From Phycicoccus duodecadis (GTDB taxonomy: Bacteria; Actinomycetota; Actinomycetes; Actinomycetales; Dermatophilaceae), in the NCBI RefSeq assembly GCF_002846495.1, contig NZ_PJNE01000001.1, forward strand, positions 1 to 64,000: DNA of 64,000 nt, in the 5' to 3' direction. Positions 48,599-60,131 of the stretch are shown piece by piece; position 1 is the first letter of the stretch, and every line of letters starts with the position of its first letter. The notes under the pieces are model-generated. The model was not told where the DNA came from. It was given only the letters and a program-made list of their open reading frames with translations, and made no database searches. The translations under genes were made by a program, and so were the position numbers.

Positions 48599-48604
48599 AC
48601 CCTA
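48599..48604 (-). promoter_or_regulatory. Likely -10 element TAGGGT of the tkt operon
   Basis: On the minus strand TAGGGT predicts a start near 48592 and a leader of about 70 bases, consistent with the RBS-dependent TTG start. Confidence 0.45.
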
Positions 48605-48661
48605 GTCCCGCCCCGCGCACGCACGGCGGGGGCGGGCGGAGGGTGTTCTGCCGCGGGCGGT

Positions 48662-48667
48662 TAGACT
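48662..48667 (+). promoter_or_regulatory. -10 element TAGACT of ctaB
   Basis: TAGACT predicts a start near 48674 and a leader of about 30 bases before the GTG at 48704. Confidence 0.5.
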
Positions 48668-48703
48668 CGCCGGGCACCCCTGAGGCCGAGCGTGAAGGAC
48701 GAC

Positions 48704-49648
48704 GTGGCCACCACTCCCATCACCACCGCGGCGACCGCCGCCGCCATGCCGGGTGCCCGCGGCCGGCTGGCCGCCTTCGTCGCCCTCACCAAGCCGCGCA
48801 TCATCGAGCTGCTGCTGGTCACCACGGTGCCGGTGATGTTCCTCGCGCAGCGCGGGGTGCCGTCGCTGTGGCTGGTCCTCGAGACCCTGGTCGGCGGCAT
48901 CCTCAGCGCCGGCGCGGCCAACACCTTCAACTCGGTCTACGACCGCGACATCGACCGGCTGATGCACCGCACGAGCAGCCGCCCGATGGTCACCGGCGAA
49001 GTGGGGGTCCGCGAGGCGCTCGTCTTCGGCGGTGCCCTCACGGTCGCGTCCACCGTGTGGTTCGCGCTGGTCGTCAACGTCCTCTCGGCGGTGCTGTCGC
49101 TGCTGGCGATCGCGCTCTACGCCGTCGGCTACACGGTGCTGCTGAAGCGGCGCACGTCGCAGAACATCGTCTGGGGCGGCATCGCGGGCTGCATGCCCAC
49201 CCTCATCGGCTGGTCGGCCGTCACCGGCACGGTGCAGTGGCCCGCACTGGTGCTGTTCCTCGTCATCTTCTTCTGGACGCCGCCGCACTACTGGCCGCTC
49301 TCGATGGCCTTCCGCGACGACTACGCCACCGCCGAGGTCCCGATGCTGCCGGTCGAGCGCGGCCCCGTCGCCGTCGGCCGCCAGGTCGTCGCGTACTCGT
49401 GGGTGATGGTGGCGACCTCGCTGGTGCTGGTGCCGGTGGCCGGCATGGGCTGGCTGTACACCGCCACCGCGGTGGTCGCCGGGGCGCTGTTCGTGGCCGA
49501 GGCCCACCGCCTGCTACGGGCCGCCCGCTCCGGCCTCACCGGCCCCGGGCTGCGGCCGATGCGCCTGTTCCACTACTCGATCACCTACGTGACGGTGGTC
49601 TTCCTGGCCGTGGCGGTCGACCCGCTCGCGCACCTGCCCCTGCGCTGA
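48704..49648 (+). CDS. ctaB: Protoheme IX farnesyltransferase (heme O synthase)
   Basis: UbiA-superfamily membrane prenyltransferase that farnesylates heme B to heme O for cytochrome oxidase (314 aa, about nine membrane segments). The conserved motifs are [20 protein letters not shown] and the divalent-metal site [39 protein letters not shown] is a further family marker. GAAGGA at 48694-48699 favours the GTG at 48704. The GTG at 48692 would add four residues. It diverges from tkt and converges on ctaA, the enzyme for the next step. Confidence 0.95.
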   Translation: MATTPITTAATAAAMPGARGRLAAFVALTKPRIIELLLVTTVPVMFLAQRGVPSLWLVLETLVGGILSAGAANTFNSVYDRDIDRLMHRTSSRPMVTGEVGVREALVFGGALTVASTVWFALVVNVLSAVLSLLAIALYAVGYTVLLKRRTSQNIVWGGIAGCMPTLIGWSAVTGTVQWPALVLFLVIFFWTPPHYWPLSMAFRDDYATAEVPMLPVERGPVAVGRQVVAYSWVMVATSLVLVPVAGMGWLYTATAVVAGALFVAEAHRLLRAARSGLTGPGLRPMRLFHYSITYVTVVFLAVAVDPLAHLPLR

Positions 49649-49783
49649 GCGGCGGCGGGGGCGGCCGGTGCGGACCGAGCCGTCGACCGGCCAGAACACC
49701 CCGAAGGACGAGCCCTCCGCTCTGCGTGTCCTGGCCTCCCGACCGACCCGGTCGGCCGTCCCGCCAGCCCGCGGCGCGAGGCC

Positions 49784-50716
49784 TCAGCGCTGGGCGGGAG
49801 CCTCGGCCGGTTCGGCGCGGCGCGCGGCCGGGCTGCCTGCGACCCGCGCGGGCCGGGCGACGAGGAACAGCCAGGTGGCCGACGCCACCAGCGCGGCCGC
49901 CCCGACCAGGTGCAGGGCCACCAGCGGCACGGGCAGCCCGGTGAAGTACTGGGCGAACCCGACGGCACCCTGGGCCAGCTCGACGCCCAGCAGCACGGCG
50001 GCCGGGCGCAGCAGCGAGGTGCCGCGCGCCACCCAGGTGACGACGACCGTGAGGGCCACGAGGGCGTACACCACGGCGGCGTGCACGTGGCTCCAGAGCG
50101 CGGGGTCCAGGCCGTTGCGCGGGGCGTTCGCGTCGCCCGCGTGCGGCCCGCTGCCGGTGACGACGGTGCCGAGGTAGACGACCACGGCCGCCAGTGCCAG
50201 CACGCCCACGGCCGCGCCGCGCACCCACGGCGCGACGGCGGTGACCGGCTCGTCGTGCACCCGCACCAGCAGGAGCACCGACAGCCCGACCAGCGCCATC
50301 GAGAGCACGAGGTGCAGCGCCACCACCCAGGGGTTCAGCCGGGTGAGGACGGTGATGCCGCCGACCACGCCCTGGAAGGGCACCCCGAGGGCGATGAGCA
50401 CGGCCAGCCGGCGGACCGGCCGGGTGCTCGAGGTCCAGCGCCAGACGGCGACCACGGTGGCGAGCACGACGGCGATCAGTACGTACGTGAGCAGCCGGTT
50501 GCCGAACTCGATGAGACCGTGCACCCCGAGCTCGCGGTGCGGCACGAAGGACCCGGACGTGCAGCGGGGCCAGGTGGGGCAGCCCAGCCCCGAGCTGGTC
50601 AGCCGCACCAGCCCACCGGTCAGGATGATGACGACGTTCGCGACCAGCGTGGCCCACGCCCACCGGCGGACGGTGCGGGTGGAGACCGCGCGGGGCAGGA
50701 TCGACAGCTGGCTCAC
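49784..50716 (-). CDS. ctaA: Heme A synthase CtaA (COX15)
   Basis: Oxidises heme O to heme A (310 aa, about eight membrane helices). A Cys pair C46 and C52 (GLGCPTWPRC) matches the redox pair of Bacillus CtaA. H60 and H66 (PHRELGVHGLIEFGNRLLT region) are likely heme ligands. The second half repeats the pattern with WSHVHAAVVYALVALTVVV. The GTG at 50716 is set by a TAAACT hexamer 6 bases upstream. The C-terminal tail is Ala/Arg/Pro-rich. Confidence 0.93.
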   Translation of the reverse strand: MSQLSILPRAVSTRTVRRWAWATLVANVVIILTGGLVRLTSSGLGCPTWPRCTSGSFVPHRELGVHGLIEFGNRLLTYVLIAVVLATVVAVWRWTSSTRPVRRLAVLIALGVPFQGVVGGITVLTRLNPWVVALHLVLSMALVGLSVLLLVRVHDEPVTAVAPWVRGAAVGVLALAAVVVYLGTVVTGSGPHAGDANAPRNGLDPALWSHVHAAVVYALVALTVVVTWVARGTSLLRPAAVLLGVELAQGAVGFAQYFTGLPVPLVALHLVGAAALVASATWLFLVARPARVAGSPAARRAEPAEAPAQR

Positions 50717-50722
50717 GAGCGA

Positions 50723-50728
50723 AGTTTA
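50723..50728 (-). promoter_or_regulatory. -10 element TAAACT of ctaA, leaderless
   Basis: On the minus strand TAAACT lies 6 bases before the GTG at 50716. Confidence 0.5.
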
Positions 50729-50769
50729 CGGCCGGGCCTCGGGGCACCCGACGCGAGCCCCGTCGGCGC

Positions 50770-51513
50770 TCAGCCCGACCAGCGGAACCAGCGCACGGCG
50801 CCGAGGCCGGCGGCGACGGCCCACGCCAGCAGGACGGCCCACGCGACCCACGGCCATCCGCCCTGCACCAGGGAGGTGCGCAGCGCGTCGCCCAGCGCGC
50901 CCGACGGCAGCGCGCGCGCGACGGCGCCGAGGCCCCGGGGCAGCTCGCCGGTGGGGACCAGCACCCCCAGCCCCAGCAGCAGCACCCACGCGAGGTTGGC
51001 CAGGGCCAGCACGGCCTCGGCGCGCACCGTGCCGGCCAGCAGCAGCGCGAGGGCCACGAAGGCCGCGGCGCCGAGGACGACCGAGACCAGGCCGGGCACC
51101 CATCCGGACGCGACCGGATGCCAGCCGAGGGCCAGGCCGAGCGCACCCAGCGCCACCACCTGCACGGCCAACACCGCCAGCACGGCCAGCGCCTTGCCGG
51201 CGACGAGCCCGGAGCGGCCGAGGGGGGTGGTGCCCAGCAGCCGGAGCACCCCGGCCCTCCGGTCGAAGCCGGTGGCGATGGCCTGCCCGGTGAAGGCGGT
51301 CGAGACCACGGCCAGGGCCAGCACGCCGGCGGTGGCGAGGTCGGCGCGGCGGCCGGGGCCGAGCGAGGGCACCCGGCTCAGCGCCAGCCCCACCAGGGCC
51401 AGGGCCGGGAGGACCACCGAGACGAGGAGCTGCTCGCCGTTCGAGAGCAGGGTGCGCCACTCGTAGGCCGCCTGGGCCAGGATGCGGCGGCCGGTGGGGG
51501 CGGGGGCGCTCAC
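50770..51513 (-). CDS. ABC-2 type exporter permease
   Basis: A 247-residue membrane subunit with about six hydrophobic segments, including LLVSVVLPALALVGLALS, LVAGKALAVLAVLAVQVVAL and VLALANLAWVLLLGLGVLVP. The fold and the pairing with a small ATPase are those of ABC-2 exporters. The GTG at 51513 overlaps the ATPase stop (GTGA). In actinobacteria this pair commonly sits beside ctaA and the suf operon, but its substrate is unknown. Confidence 0.83.
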   Translation of the reverse strand: MSAPAPTGRRILAQAAYEWRTLLSNGEQLLVSVVLPALALVGLALSRVPSLGPGRRADLATAGVLALAVVSTAFTGQAIATGFDRRAGVLRLLGTTPLGRSGLVAGKALAVLAVLAVQVVALGALGLALGWHPVASGWVPGLVSVVLGAAAFVALALLLAGTVRAEAVLALANLAWVLLLGLGVLVPTGELPRGLGAVARALPSGALGDALRTSLVQGGWPWVAWAVLLAWAVAAGLGAVRWFRWSG

Positions 51514-52220
51514 CGGGGCGCCCGCTCGGTCAGCTCGAAGTAGACGTCCTCGAGGGGGCGGTCGCCGCGGACCTCGGCGAGGGTGCCGTCGGCGACCACC
51601 GCCCCGGCGGCCAGCACGACGACCCGGTCGGCCAGCCGCTCGGCCTCCTCGAAGGAGTGGGTGGTGAGGACCACGCAGGTGCCGGCGGCGGCCTCCTCGC
51701 GCACCAGGTCCCAGACCTCCCGGCGGGCGTGCGGGTCGAGCCCGGCGGTCGGTTCGTCGAGGAGCGCGACGTCCGGCGCACCGACCAGCGCCGCGGCCAG
51801 GGCCACGCGCTGGCGCTGGCCGCCGGACATCCGGCGGACGGTGGTGCGGGCGAAGCCGGCGATGCCGAGCCGGGTGGCCAGCGTGCCCACGTCGCGGGGC
51901 TGCTCGTACAACGACGCGAGGTGGGCCAGCAGGCGGAGCGGCCGCGCGGTGGTGGGCAGGCCGCCGTCCTGGAGCATCACCCCGACCCGGCCCCGGTGGG
52001 CCGCGGAGGAGCGCCACGGGTCGGCCCCCAGGACCCGCACGGTGCCGGCGTCGGGCCGCTGCAGCCCGACGACGCACTCGACCGTGGTGGTCTTGCCCGC
52101 CCCGTTCGGCCCGAGCACGGCGGTGACGGCGCCGGAGGGCGCCGACCAGGTGGCTCCCGCGACCGCGACGACCGGGCCGAACGCGCGATGCAGCCCCTGC
52201 ACCGACACGGCGTCGCCCAT
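51510..52220 (-). CDS. ABC-2 type exporter ATPase
   Basis: A 236-residue ATPase with Walker A GPNGAGKT (residues 37-44), Q-loop VGVMLQDGGLPTTARPLRLL, signature RMSGGQRQRVALAAALVG, Walker B VALLDEPTAGLDP and switch His in VLTTHSFEEAERLAD. It powers the downstream permease. TAGGAT lies 8 bases before the ATG, so the message is probably leaderless or nearly so. The promoter overlaps that of psd. Confidence 0.88.
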   Translation of the reverse strand: MGDAVSVQGLHRAFGPVVAVAGATWSAPSGAVTAVLGPNGAGKTTTVECVVGLQRPDAGTVRVLGADPWRSSAAHRGRVGVMLQDGGLPTTARPLRLLAHLASLYEQPRDVGTLATRLGIAGFARTTVRRMSGGQRQRVALAAALVGAPDVALLDEPTAGLDPHARREVWDLVREEAAAGTCVVLTTHSFEEAERLADRVVVLAAGAVVADGTLAEVRGDRPLEDVYFELTERAPR

Positions 52221-52228
52221 GACTGTTC

Positions 52229-52238
52229 ATCCTAGGGT
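52229..52238. promoter_or_regulatory. Overlapping divergent -10 elements, ABC-2 exporter and psd
   Basis: TAGGGT (52233-52238, plus) lies 7 bases before the psd ATG at 52246. TAGGAT (52234-52229, minus) lies 8 bases before the ATPase ATG at 52220. They share bases 52233-52234, centred on CCTAGG. Confidence 0.55.
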
Positions 52239-52245
52239 GGGGGTC

Positions 52246-52914
52246 ATGCCACGTATCGACCGGGAGGCCGGACCCGCCACCGCGGTCGCCGCCGTCCCCG
52301 CCGCCCTCGCGCTCCTCGGGCGCCGCCCCCGGGTCGCTCTGGCCCTCGCCGCCCTGCCCCTCGCCGTCGCCGCGTTCTTCCGCGACCCCGACCGCACCCC
52401 TGACGGGCGCACCGTCCCCGCGGACGACGTCCTCTCGCCGGCCGACGGCAAGGTGATGTACGCGGGGCCGGGCCAGGAGAAGGTGGCGCCCGCGGGGGAG
52501 TGGCAGCAGGTCAGCATCTTCCTGTCGGCCTTCGACGTGCACATGAACCGCGCGCCCTACGGCGGCCGGGTCACCGAGGTCGTGCAGCGCCCCGGCCGGT
52601 GGCTGGCGGCGTACACGCACGAGAGCGCCCACCTCAACGAGCGTGCCGACATCACCGTCGAGCGCGAGGTCGACGGTGAGCTGCGTCGCGTGCACTTCCG
52701 CCAGATCGTCGGCCTGATGGCGCGCCGGGTCGTCACCCGCGTCGCGGTCGGCGACGAGGTCGCCACCGGCCAGCGCGTGGGTCTGATGAAGTTCGGCTCG
52801 CGGATGGACGTGTTCGTCCCGCTCGAGTGCGACCTGCTGGTCGCGGCCGGTGAGCGGGTCGTGGCCGGCGAGACCGTCATCGCCCGCTGGCCCGTGGTGG
52901 GGGGAGCGCGATGA
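52246..52914 (+). CDS. psd: Phosphatidylserine decarboxylase proenzyme, short form
   Basis: Makes phosphatidylethanolamine from phosphatidylserine (222 aa). It cleaves itself to give a pyruvoyl group. The cleavage site is G184-S185 in LMKFGSRMDVFVP, with the catalytic D67 (LSPADGKV) and H99 (FDVHMNRAPYGG). The FGSR form rather than LGST is typical of the short Psd branch in actinobacteria and archaea-like enzymes. Two N-terminal hydrophobic stretches anchor it in the membrane. It overlaps pssA (ATGA), its substrate supplier. Confidence 0.94.
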   Translation: MPRIDREAGPATAVAAVPAALALLGRRPRVALALAALPLAVAAFFRDPDRTPDGRTVPADDVLSPADGKVMYAGPGQEKVAPAGEWQQVSIFLSAFDVHMNRAPYGGRVTEVVQRPGRWLAAYTHESAHLNERADITVEREVDGELRRVHFRQIVGLMARRVVTRVAVGDEVATGQRVGLMKFGSRMDVFVPLECDLLVAAGERVVAGETVIARWPVVGGAR

Positions 52915-53876
52915 CGACGCCACCCACCCCGGGCCGTCGCCGCATCCTCGACCGCTGGCGGCTCGTCTCGCCCAGCGGCGCCGCCGTGGTGTCGCTGCGG
53001 CAGCTGCCCAAGCGCGAGCGGGCGCGCCTGCTGGCGCCGAGCGTGTTCACGACGCTGAACATGATCAGCGGGTTCGCCTCGGTGCTGCTCGCGTTCCGCG
53101 GCCACTTCACCCTGGCCGCCGTGCTCATCGCCTTCTCGATCGTCATGGACATCGCCGACGGCTTCGTCGCGCGGCTGGTGGGCGCCACGTCGCCGTTCGG
53201 GCTCCAGCTCGACTCGCTGGCCGACCTCATCTCGTTCGGGGTGGCCCCGGCGGTGCTCGTGCACACCTGGGCGCTCGACGAGTGGCCGCTGCTCGCCTAT
53301 CTCGTGGCGTTCTTCTGGCTCGCCTGCGCCGCCTTCCGGCTGGCGCGCTTCAACGTGACCATCGACCCGGCCGCCGACAAGCGCTACTTCGTGGGGCTGC
53401 CGTCGCCCGGCGCCGCCGTGGTCGTCGTGGCCACGATCTTCGCGCTCGACTCCCCGATGTGGGGCCCCGGCTCCGGCCCCTGGCGGGCCTGGTTCCCGAT
53501 GCTGGTCAGCATCGTCCCGGCGCTGCTGATGGTGATGACCATCCGGTTCCGCTCGTTCCGCAACCTGCTGGCGCCCGGCACGCCGCGGGCGCGGCTGGGC
53601 ACCGCGGTCGTCGCGGTCCTGGTGCTGCTGGGCTTCGCGGTGGCGCCGGGGCTCACCGGCCTCGTCCTGGCCTACGGCTACGTGCTCACCGCCCCCCTCG
53701 GCGTGCTCACCGCGCCGGTGCGCGCCCGGTTGTTCGGCCCCGACTCGGTGGCGCCGCCCCGCAGCCGGATGCCGTCGGTCTTCCTCAGCATCGAGGACGA
53801 CGACGAGGTCGACGTCATCGACGTCTTCGACCTCGAAGGCGCCTGCGCCAGGGAGCCCGACGAGCCCCGCGGTTGA
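52911..53876 (+). CDS. pssA: CDP-diacylglycerol-serine O-phosphatidyltransferase
   Basis: Makes phosphatidylserine from CDP-diacylglycerol and serine (321 aa, several membrane segments). The CDP-alcohol phosphotransferase motif is complete: D80, D83-G84, A87-R88, G97, D101 and D105 in DIADGFVARLVGATSPFG and LQLDSLAD. An acidic C-terminal tail (IEDDDEVDVIDVFDLEG) is cytoplasmic. Together with psd it forms a two-gene phosphatidylethanolamine unit placed between the ctaA/ABC cluster and suf. Confidence 0.95.
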   Translation: MTTPPTPGRRRILDRWRLVSPSGAAVVSLRQLPKRERARLLAPSVFTTLNMISGFASVLLAFRGHFTLAAVLIAFSIVMDIADGFVARLVGATSPFGLQLDSLADLISFGVAPAVLVHTWALDEWPLLAYLVAFFWLACAAFRLARFNVTIDPAADKRYFVGLPSPGAAVVVVATIFALDSPMWGPGSGPWRAWFPMLVSIVPALLMVMTIRFRSFRNLLAPGTPRARLGTAVVAVLVLLGFAVAPGLTGLVLAYGYVLTAPLGVLTAPVRARLFGPDSVAPPRSRMPSVFLSIEDDDEVDVIDVFDLEGACAREPDEPRG

Positions 53877-53894
53877 GGGTTAGGCGACCCTTCC

Positions 53895-53924
53895 TTGGAC
53901 GTGGTCCTCGCAATTACCTAACAT
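53895..53924 (+). promoter_or_regulatory. suf operon promoter, leaderless
   Basis: TTGGAC (53895-53900), an 18-base spacer and TAACAT (53919-53924) lie 6 bases before the sufR GTG at 53931. The stretch 53911-53940 is unusually AT-rich for this genome, as expected for an iron-sulfur-controlled operator. TAAC (53919) and GTTA (53934-53937) are 11 bases apart and may be half-sites. Confidence 0.65.
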
Positions 53925-53930
53925 GGGTGT

Positions 53931-54626
53931 GTGGTTAATACCGACGTCCGCACCGACGAGTCGCGCACCCGCGACCGGGTGCTGCGCGTCGTGAGCCAGG
54001 AGGGGCCGGTCAACATCACCGCCCTGGTCGACCGGGTGGGCCTCACCGAGACCGCCGTACGCCGCCACGTCGAGAACCTCCACGCCGACGGCCTCGTCGA
54101 GGCCCGCGAGGCCGGCGGCCCCCGTCGCCGCGGGCGGCCGGCCAAGGTGTGGGTCCTCACCGCCGCCGGGCACCGCGCGCTGGCCTCCGACTACGACGAC
54201 CTGGCCGGCGAGGCCCTGCGCTTCCTGCGCCGCACGGGCGGCGAGAGCGCCGTGCAGGCCTTCGCCGAGGAGCGCGTCGCCGGGCTCGAGGAGCGCATCG
54301 CCGAGCACCTCGACGCCGTGGGCGACGACCCCGGCGACCGCACCGACGCCCTGGTGCGAGCGCTCACCGTCGAGGGCTACGCCGCCTCGGCCCGCCCCGT
54401 GGGAACACCGGGCGCCCCGAATGCGCTGACCGGGGTGCAGCTCTGCCAGGGCCACTGCCCCGTGCAGCACGTCGCATCCGAGTTCCCCGAGCTGTGCGAG
54501 GCCGAGACCGAGGCGTTCTCGCGCCTGCTCGGCGTCCACGTCCAACGCCTGGCGACCCTCGCCCACGGCGACCACGTCTGCACCACCTTCGTACCGACCC
54601 CCACCACCGAGAGGCCATCGCGATGA
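53931..54626 (+). CDS. sufR: Iron-sulfur-sensing transcriptional regulator SufR
   Basis: ArsR/DeoR-like winged-helix repressor (231 aa) at the head of the suf operon. The helix-turn-helix is [20 protein letters not shown]. Four cysteines at C172, C176, C189 and C217 (in [25 protein letters not shown]) are placed to bind an Fe-S cluster. In mycobacteria and cyanobacteria SufR represses suf when its cluster is loaded. The GTG at 53931 is set by TAACAT 6 bases upstream. The stop overlaps sufB (ATGA), so the regulator is co-transcribed with its targets. Confidence 0.93.
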   Translation: MVNTDVRTDESRTRDRVLRVVSQEGPVNITALVDRVGLTETAVRRHVENLHADGLVEAREAGGPRRRGRPAKVWVLTAAGHRALASDYDDLAGEALRFLRRTGGESAVQAFAEERVAGLEERIAEHLDAVGDDPGDRTDALVRALTVEGYAASARPVGTPGAPNALTGVQLCQGHCPVQHVASEFPELCEAETEAFSRLLGVHVQRLATLAHGDHVCTTFVPTPTTERPSR

Positions 54627-56044
54627 CGAGCCACATCGAAGAGCTCAACCCGGGTCTGAAGGACCTCGGCCGCTACGAGTACGGCTGGGCCGACAGCGAC
54701 ACCGCCGGCTCCACCGCCCGGCGCGGGCTGTCCGACGAGGTCGTCACCGACATCTCCGACCGCAAGGGCGAGCCCGCGTGGATGCGCGAGCTGCGGCTGA
54801 AGTCCCTGCGGCTGTTCGAGAAGAAGCCGATGCCGACCTGGGGCAGCGACCTCACGGGGATCGACTTCCAGAACATCAAGTACTTCGTGAAGTCCACCGA
54901 GCAGCAGGCCACCTCCTGGGAGGACCTGCCCGAGGACATCAAGAACACCTACGACCGGCTCGGCATCCCCGAGGCGGAGAAGCAGCGCCTCGTCGCCGGC
55001 GTCGCCGCCCAGTACGAGTCCGAGGTCGTCTACCACCAGATCCGCGAGGACCTGGAGGAGAAGGGCGTCATCTTCGTCGACACCGACTCCGGCCTGCGCG
55101 AGCACGAGGACCTCTTCCGCGAGTACTTCTGCTCGGTGATCCCCGCCGGCGACAACAAGTTCGCCGCGCTCAACACCGCGGTGTGGTCGGGTGGCTCGTT
55201 CATCTACGTGCCGCCGGGCGTGCACGTCGACATCCCGCTGCAGGCCTACTTCCGGATCAACACCGAGAACATGGGCCAGTTCGAGCGGACGCTGATCATC
55301 GCCGACGAGGGCTCCTCGGTGCACTACGTCGAGGGCTGCACCGCGCCGATCTACAAGAGCGACTCGCTGCACTCCGCGGTCGTCGAGATCATCGTCAAGA
55401 AGAACGCCCGCGTGCGCTACACGACCATCCAGAACTGGTCCAACAACGTCTACAACCTCGTCACCAAGCGCGCCACCTGCGCCGAGGGCGCGACGATGGA
55501 GTGGATCGACGGCAACATCGGGTCCAAGGTCACCATGAAGTACCCGGCCGTCTTCCTGCTCGGCGAGCACGCCCGCGGCGAGACCCTGTCCATCGCCTTC
55601 GCCGGCGAGGGCCAGCACCAGGACGCCGGCTCCAAGATGGTGCACGCGGCGCCCAACACCAGCAGCTCGATCGTCTCCAAGTCGGTCGCGCGCGGTGGCG
55701 GCCGCACGTCCTACCGCGGGCTGGTGCAGATCATGGAGGGCGCCCACGGCTCGCGCAGCTCGGTCGTCTGCGACGCGCTCCTGGTCGACACCATCAGCCG
55801 CTCCGACACCTACCCCTACGTCGACATCCGCGAGGACGACGTGCAGATGGGGCACGAGGCCACGGTCTCGAAGGTCTCGGCTGACCAGCTCTTCTACCTC
55901 CAGTCCCGCGGGATGTCCGAGGAGGAGGCCATGGCGATGATCGTGCGCGGCTTCGTCGAGCCCATCGCCAAGGAGCTCCCCATGGAGTACGCCCTCGAGC
56001 TGAACCGCCTCATCGAGCTCCAGATGGAAGGCGCCGTCGGCTGA
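54623..56044 (+). CDS. sufB: Fe-S cluster assembly protein SufB
   Basis: Scaffold component of SufBCD (473 aa). The central beta-helix carries [40 protein letters not shown] (with a conserved Cys), [20 protein letters not shown] and [20 protein letters not shown]. No intein is present, unlike in M. tuberculosis SufB. The ATG overlaps the sufR stop. Confidence 0.97.
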   Translation: MTSHIEELNPGLKDLGRYEYGWADSDTAGSTARRGLSDEVVTDISDRKGEPAWMRELRLKSLRLFEKKPMPTWGSDLTGIDFQNIKYFVKSTEQQATSWEDLPEDIKNTYDRLGIPEAEKQRLVAGVAAQYESEVVYHQIREDLEEKGVIFVDTDSGLREHEDLFREYFCSVIPAGDNKFAALNTAVWSGGSFIYVPPGVHVDIPLQAYFRINTENMGQFERTLIIADEGSSVHYVEGCTAPIYKSDSLHSAVVEIIVKKNARVRYTTIQNWSNNVYNLVTKRATCAEGATMEWIDGNIGSKVTMKYPAVFLLGEHARGETLSIAFAGEGQHQDAGSKMVHAAPNTSSSIVSKSVARGGGRTSYRGLVQIMEGAHGSRSSVVCDALLVDTISRSDTYPYVDIREDDVQMGHEATVSKVSADQLFYLQSRGMSEEEAMAMIVRGFVEPIAKELPMEYALELNRLIELQMEGAVG

Positions 56045-56090
56045 TGCCGTTGCGCCGACCCACCATCCCGACCCCCTGCGAGGACGTTGC

Positions 56091-57269
56091 ATGAGCCTGC
56101 TGACCCCCCAGCGCCCCGGCGGGGGCGCCCACACCGACAGCGTCGCGACCATGGTCCCCGACCAGTCGCGCGCCGAGCGCACGGCGTCCTTCGACGTCAG
56201 CGCCTTCCCCGTGCCCCACGGGCGCGAGGAGGAGTGGCGCTTCACCCCGGTCGACCGCCTCGGGGCGTTCTTCCGCGACGAGGCCACCGGCGCCAGCCTG
56301 ACCTGGGCCGACGAGCTGCCGGGGGGTGTCACCCTCTCGACCGTCTCGGTCGAGGAGTGGCGCGCCCTCGGCGTGCCGGCCCCTCAGGACCGGGCCGCGG
56401 CCGTGGCCGCCGCGCACAGCGGCGGCGTGGCACTGGTCGACGTCCCGGCCGAGGCCGAGCTCACCGAGCCGGTGCGCATCCGGCTCGACGGCACCGACCA
56501 GGGGCTGGTCCACGGCCACCTGCTCGTGCGCGTCGGCCGGTTCGCCAAGGCGACCGTCGTCCTCGAGCACACCGGGGTCGCCGACTACTCCGAGATGCTC
56601 ACCGTGATCGCGGGCGACGGCAGCGACGTCACCCTGGTCACCGTGCAGGAGTGGGACGACCGCAGCCACCACCTGGCCCAGCACGACGTGGTCGTGGGCC
56701 GCGACGCCACCGCCCGCCACATCGCCGTCACCCTCGGCGGCGGGGTCGTGCGGCTCAACACCAATGCGACCTACCGCGGGCCCGGCGGCTCCTTCGAGGG
56801 CCTGGGCGTCTACTTCTCGGACGCCGGCCAGCACCTCGAGCACCGGCTCTTCGTCGACCACGAGGCGCCGCACTGCCGCAGCAACGTCGAGTACAAGGGC
56901 GCGCTGCAGGGCGACACCGCCCGCACGGTGTGGATCGGCGACGTCCTCATCCGGGCCGCCGCCGAGGGCACCGACACCTACGAGCTCAACCGCAACCTGC
57001 TGCTCACCGAGGGCGCCCGCGCCGACTCGGTGCCCAACCTCGAGATCGAGACCGGCGAGATCGAGGGGGCGGGGCACGCCTCGGCCACCGGCCGGTTCGA
57101 CGACGAGCAGCTGTTCTACCTGATGGCCCGCGGCATCCCCGAGCCCGAGGCCCGTCGTCTCGTCGTGCGCGGCTTCTTCGCCAGCGTGGTCGGGCGCATC
57201 CACGTGCCCGAGGTCCAGGAGCACCTCATGCTGGCCATCGAGCGTGAGCTCGCGGCGGGTGCCGCATGA
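56091..57269 (+). CDS. sufD: Fe-S cluster assembly protein SufD
   Basis: Paralogue of SufB forming the SufBC2D complex (392 aa). Family segments include RFTPVDRLGAFF, DHEAPHCRSNVEYKGALQGD (with the conserved His and Cys), VPNLEIETGEIEGAGHASAT and FDDEQLFYLMARGIPEPEAR. AGGAC shortly before the ATG supports the start. The stop overlaps the Rieske ferredoxin gene. Confidence 0.95.
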   Translation: MSLLTPQRPGGGAHTDSVATMVPDQSRAERTASFDVSAFPVPHGREEEWRFTPVDRLGAFFRDEATGASLTWADELPGGVTLSTVSVEEWRALGVPAPQDRAAAVAAAHSGGVALVDVPAEAELTEPVRIRLDGTDQGLVHGHLLVRVGRFAKATVVLEHTGVADYSEMLTVIAGDGSDVTLVTVQEWDDRSHHLAQHDVVVGRDATARHIAVTLGGGVVRLNTNATYRGPGGSFEGLGVYFSDAGQHLEHRLFVDHEAPHCRSNVEYKGALQGDTARTVWIGDVLIRAAAEGTDTYELNRNLLLTEGARADSVPNLEIETGEIEGAGHASATGRFDDEQLFYLMARGIPEPEARRLVVRGFFASVVGRIHVPEVQEHLMLAIERELAAGAA

Positions 57270-57619
57270 GCGAGCAGCAGACCGAGCCCGACACCGCACA
57301 GCGCTTCGTGCGGGTCTGCCGCCTCGACGAGCTCCCCGCCGTGGGGGCCGCGGCCGCCGAGATCGAGGGCCGCCGGGTCGCCCTGGTGCACACCGCCGAG
57401 GGCGAGGTGCACTGCGTCGACGACACCTGCAGCCACGCCAACGTCGCGCTGTCCGAGGGCGAGCTCGACGGCTGCACCCTCGAGTGCTGGCTGCACGGGT
57501 CGCGCTTCGACCTGCGCACCGGCACCCCCACCGGCCCGCCGGCCATCACCCCCATCGCCGTCCACACCGTCCGTATCGAGGGTGACGACGTCCACGTCGC
57601 CCTGTCCGAGGAGAGCTGA
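57266..57619 (+). CDS. Rieske-type ferredoxin of the suf operon
   Basis: A 117-residue soluble Rieske [2Fe-2S] protein like the ferredoxins of nonheme oxygenases and NirD. Ligands are C55 and H57 (DDTCSHANV) and C74 and H77 (LECWLHGSRF). Unlike the Rieske lipoprotein at 28870, it lacks a signal peptide and the disulfide cysteines, so it works in the cytoplasm. The position between sufD and sufC is conserved in actinobacteria and suggests electron delivery during cluster assembly, which is unproven. Confidence 0.9.
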   Translation: MSEQQTEPDTAQRFVRVCRLDELPAVGAAAAEIEGRRVALVHTAEGEVHCVDDTCSHANVALSEGELDGCTLECWLHGSRFDLRTGTPTGPPAITPIAVHTVRIEGDDVHVALSEES

Positions 57620-57625
57620 GCCACC

Positions 57626-59684
<2,059 letters not shown>

Positions 59685-59685
<1 letters not shown>

Positions 59686-60131
59686 TGGACCTCTACCAGG
59701 AGCTCATCCTCGAGCACTACAAGCGCCCCGTGCGGGCCGGCCTGCGCGAGCCGTTCGACGCCGAGACCCACCACGTCAACCCCACCTGCGGCGACGAGGT
59801 GACGCTGCGCGTGCACGTCACGGGCACCGGCGACGACGCCGTGGTCGAGGACATCTCGTACGACTCGATGGGCTGCTCGATCAGCGTCGCGTCCGCGTCG
59901 ATCCTGGCCGAGGAGGTCACCGGCGGCACCGTCGCGCACGCCCGCGAGACCGTCGAGGCGATGCGCTCGATGCTCACCAGCAAGGGCGAGGACCCCGGCG
60001 ACGAGGAGCAGATCGGCGACGGCGTGGCCCTCGCCGGCGTCGCCCAGTACCCCGCCCGTGTGAAGTGCGCCCTCCTGTCGTGGATGGCGTTCACCGATGC
60101 CCTGCACCAGGCCGAAGGAGCCCAGCAGTGA
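59685..60131 (+). CDS. sufU: Sulfur-transfer zinc protein SufU
   Basis: Accepts persulfide sulfur from SufS (148 aa). Zinc ligands are C35, D37 (NPTCGDEVT), C64 (SMGCSIS) and C128 (ARVKCAL), matching Bacillus SufU. IscU-specific residues are absent. The ATG overlaps the sufS stop and the stop overlaps the sufT GTG. Confidence 0.95.

Noticed and set aside
49649..49783. Gene or strong terminator between ctaB and ctaA
   Set aside because: The 135-base convergent gap holds only a weak 6-bp CGACCG/CGGTCG stem and no credible coding sequence.
53875..53893. IdeR/DtxR-like iron box before sufR
   Set aside because: Only 12 of 19 positions match the TTAGGTTAGGCTAACCTAA consensus, too weak in a region of this composition.
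53911..53940. SufR operator of the CAAC-N6-GTTG type
   Set aside because: That spacing is not present. TAAC and GTTA are 11 bases apart, so I only note the AT-rich region.
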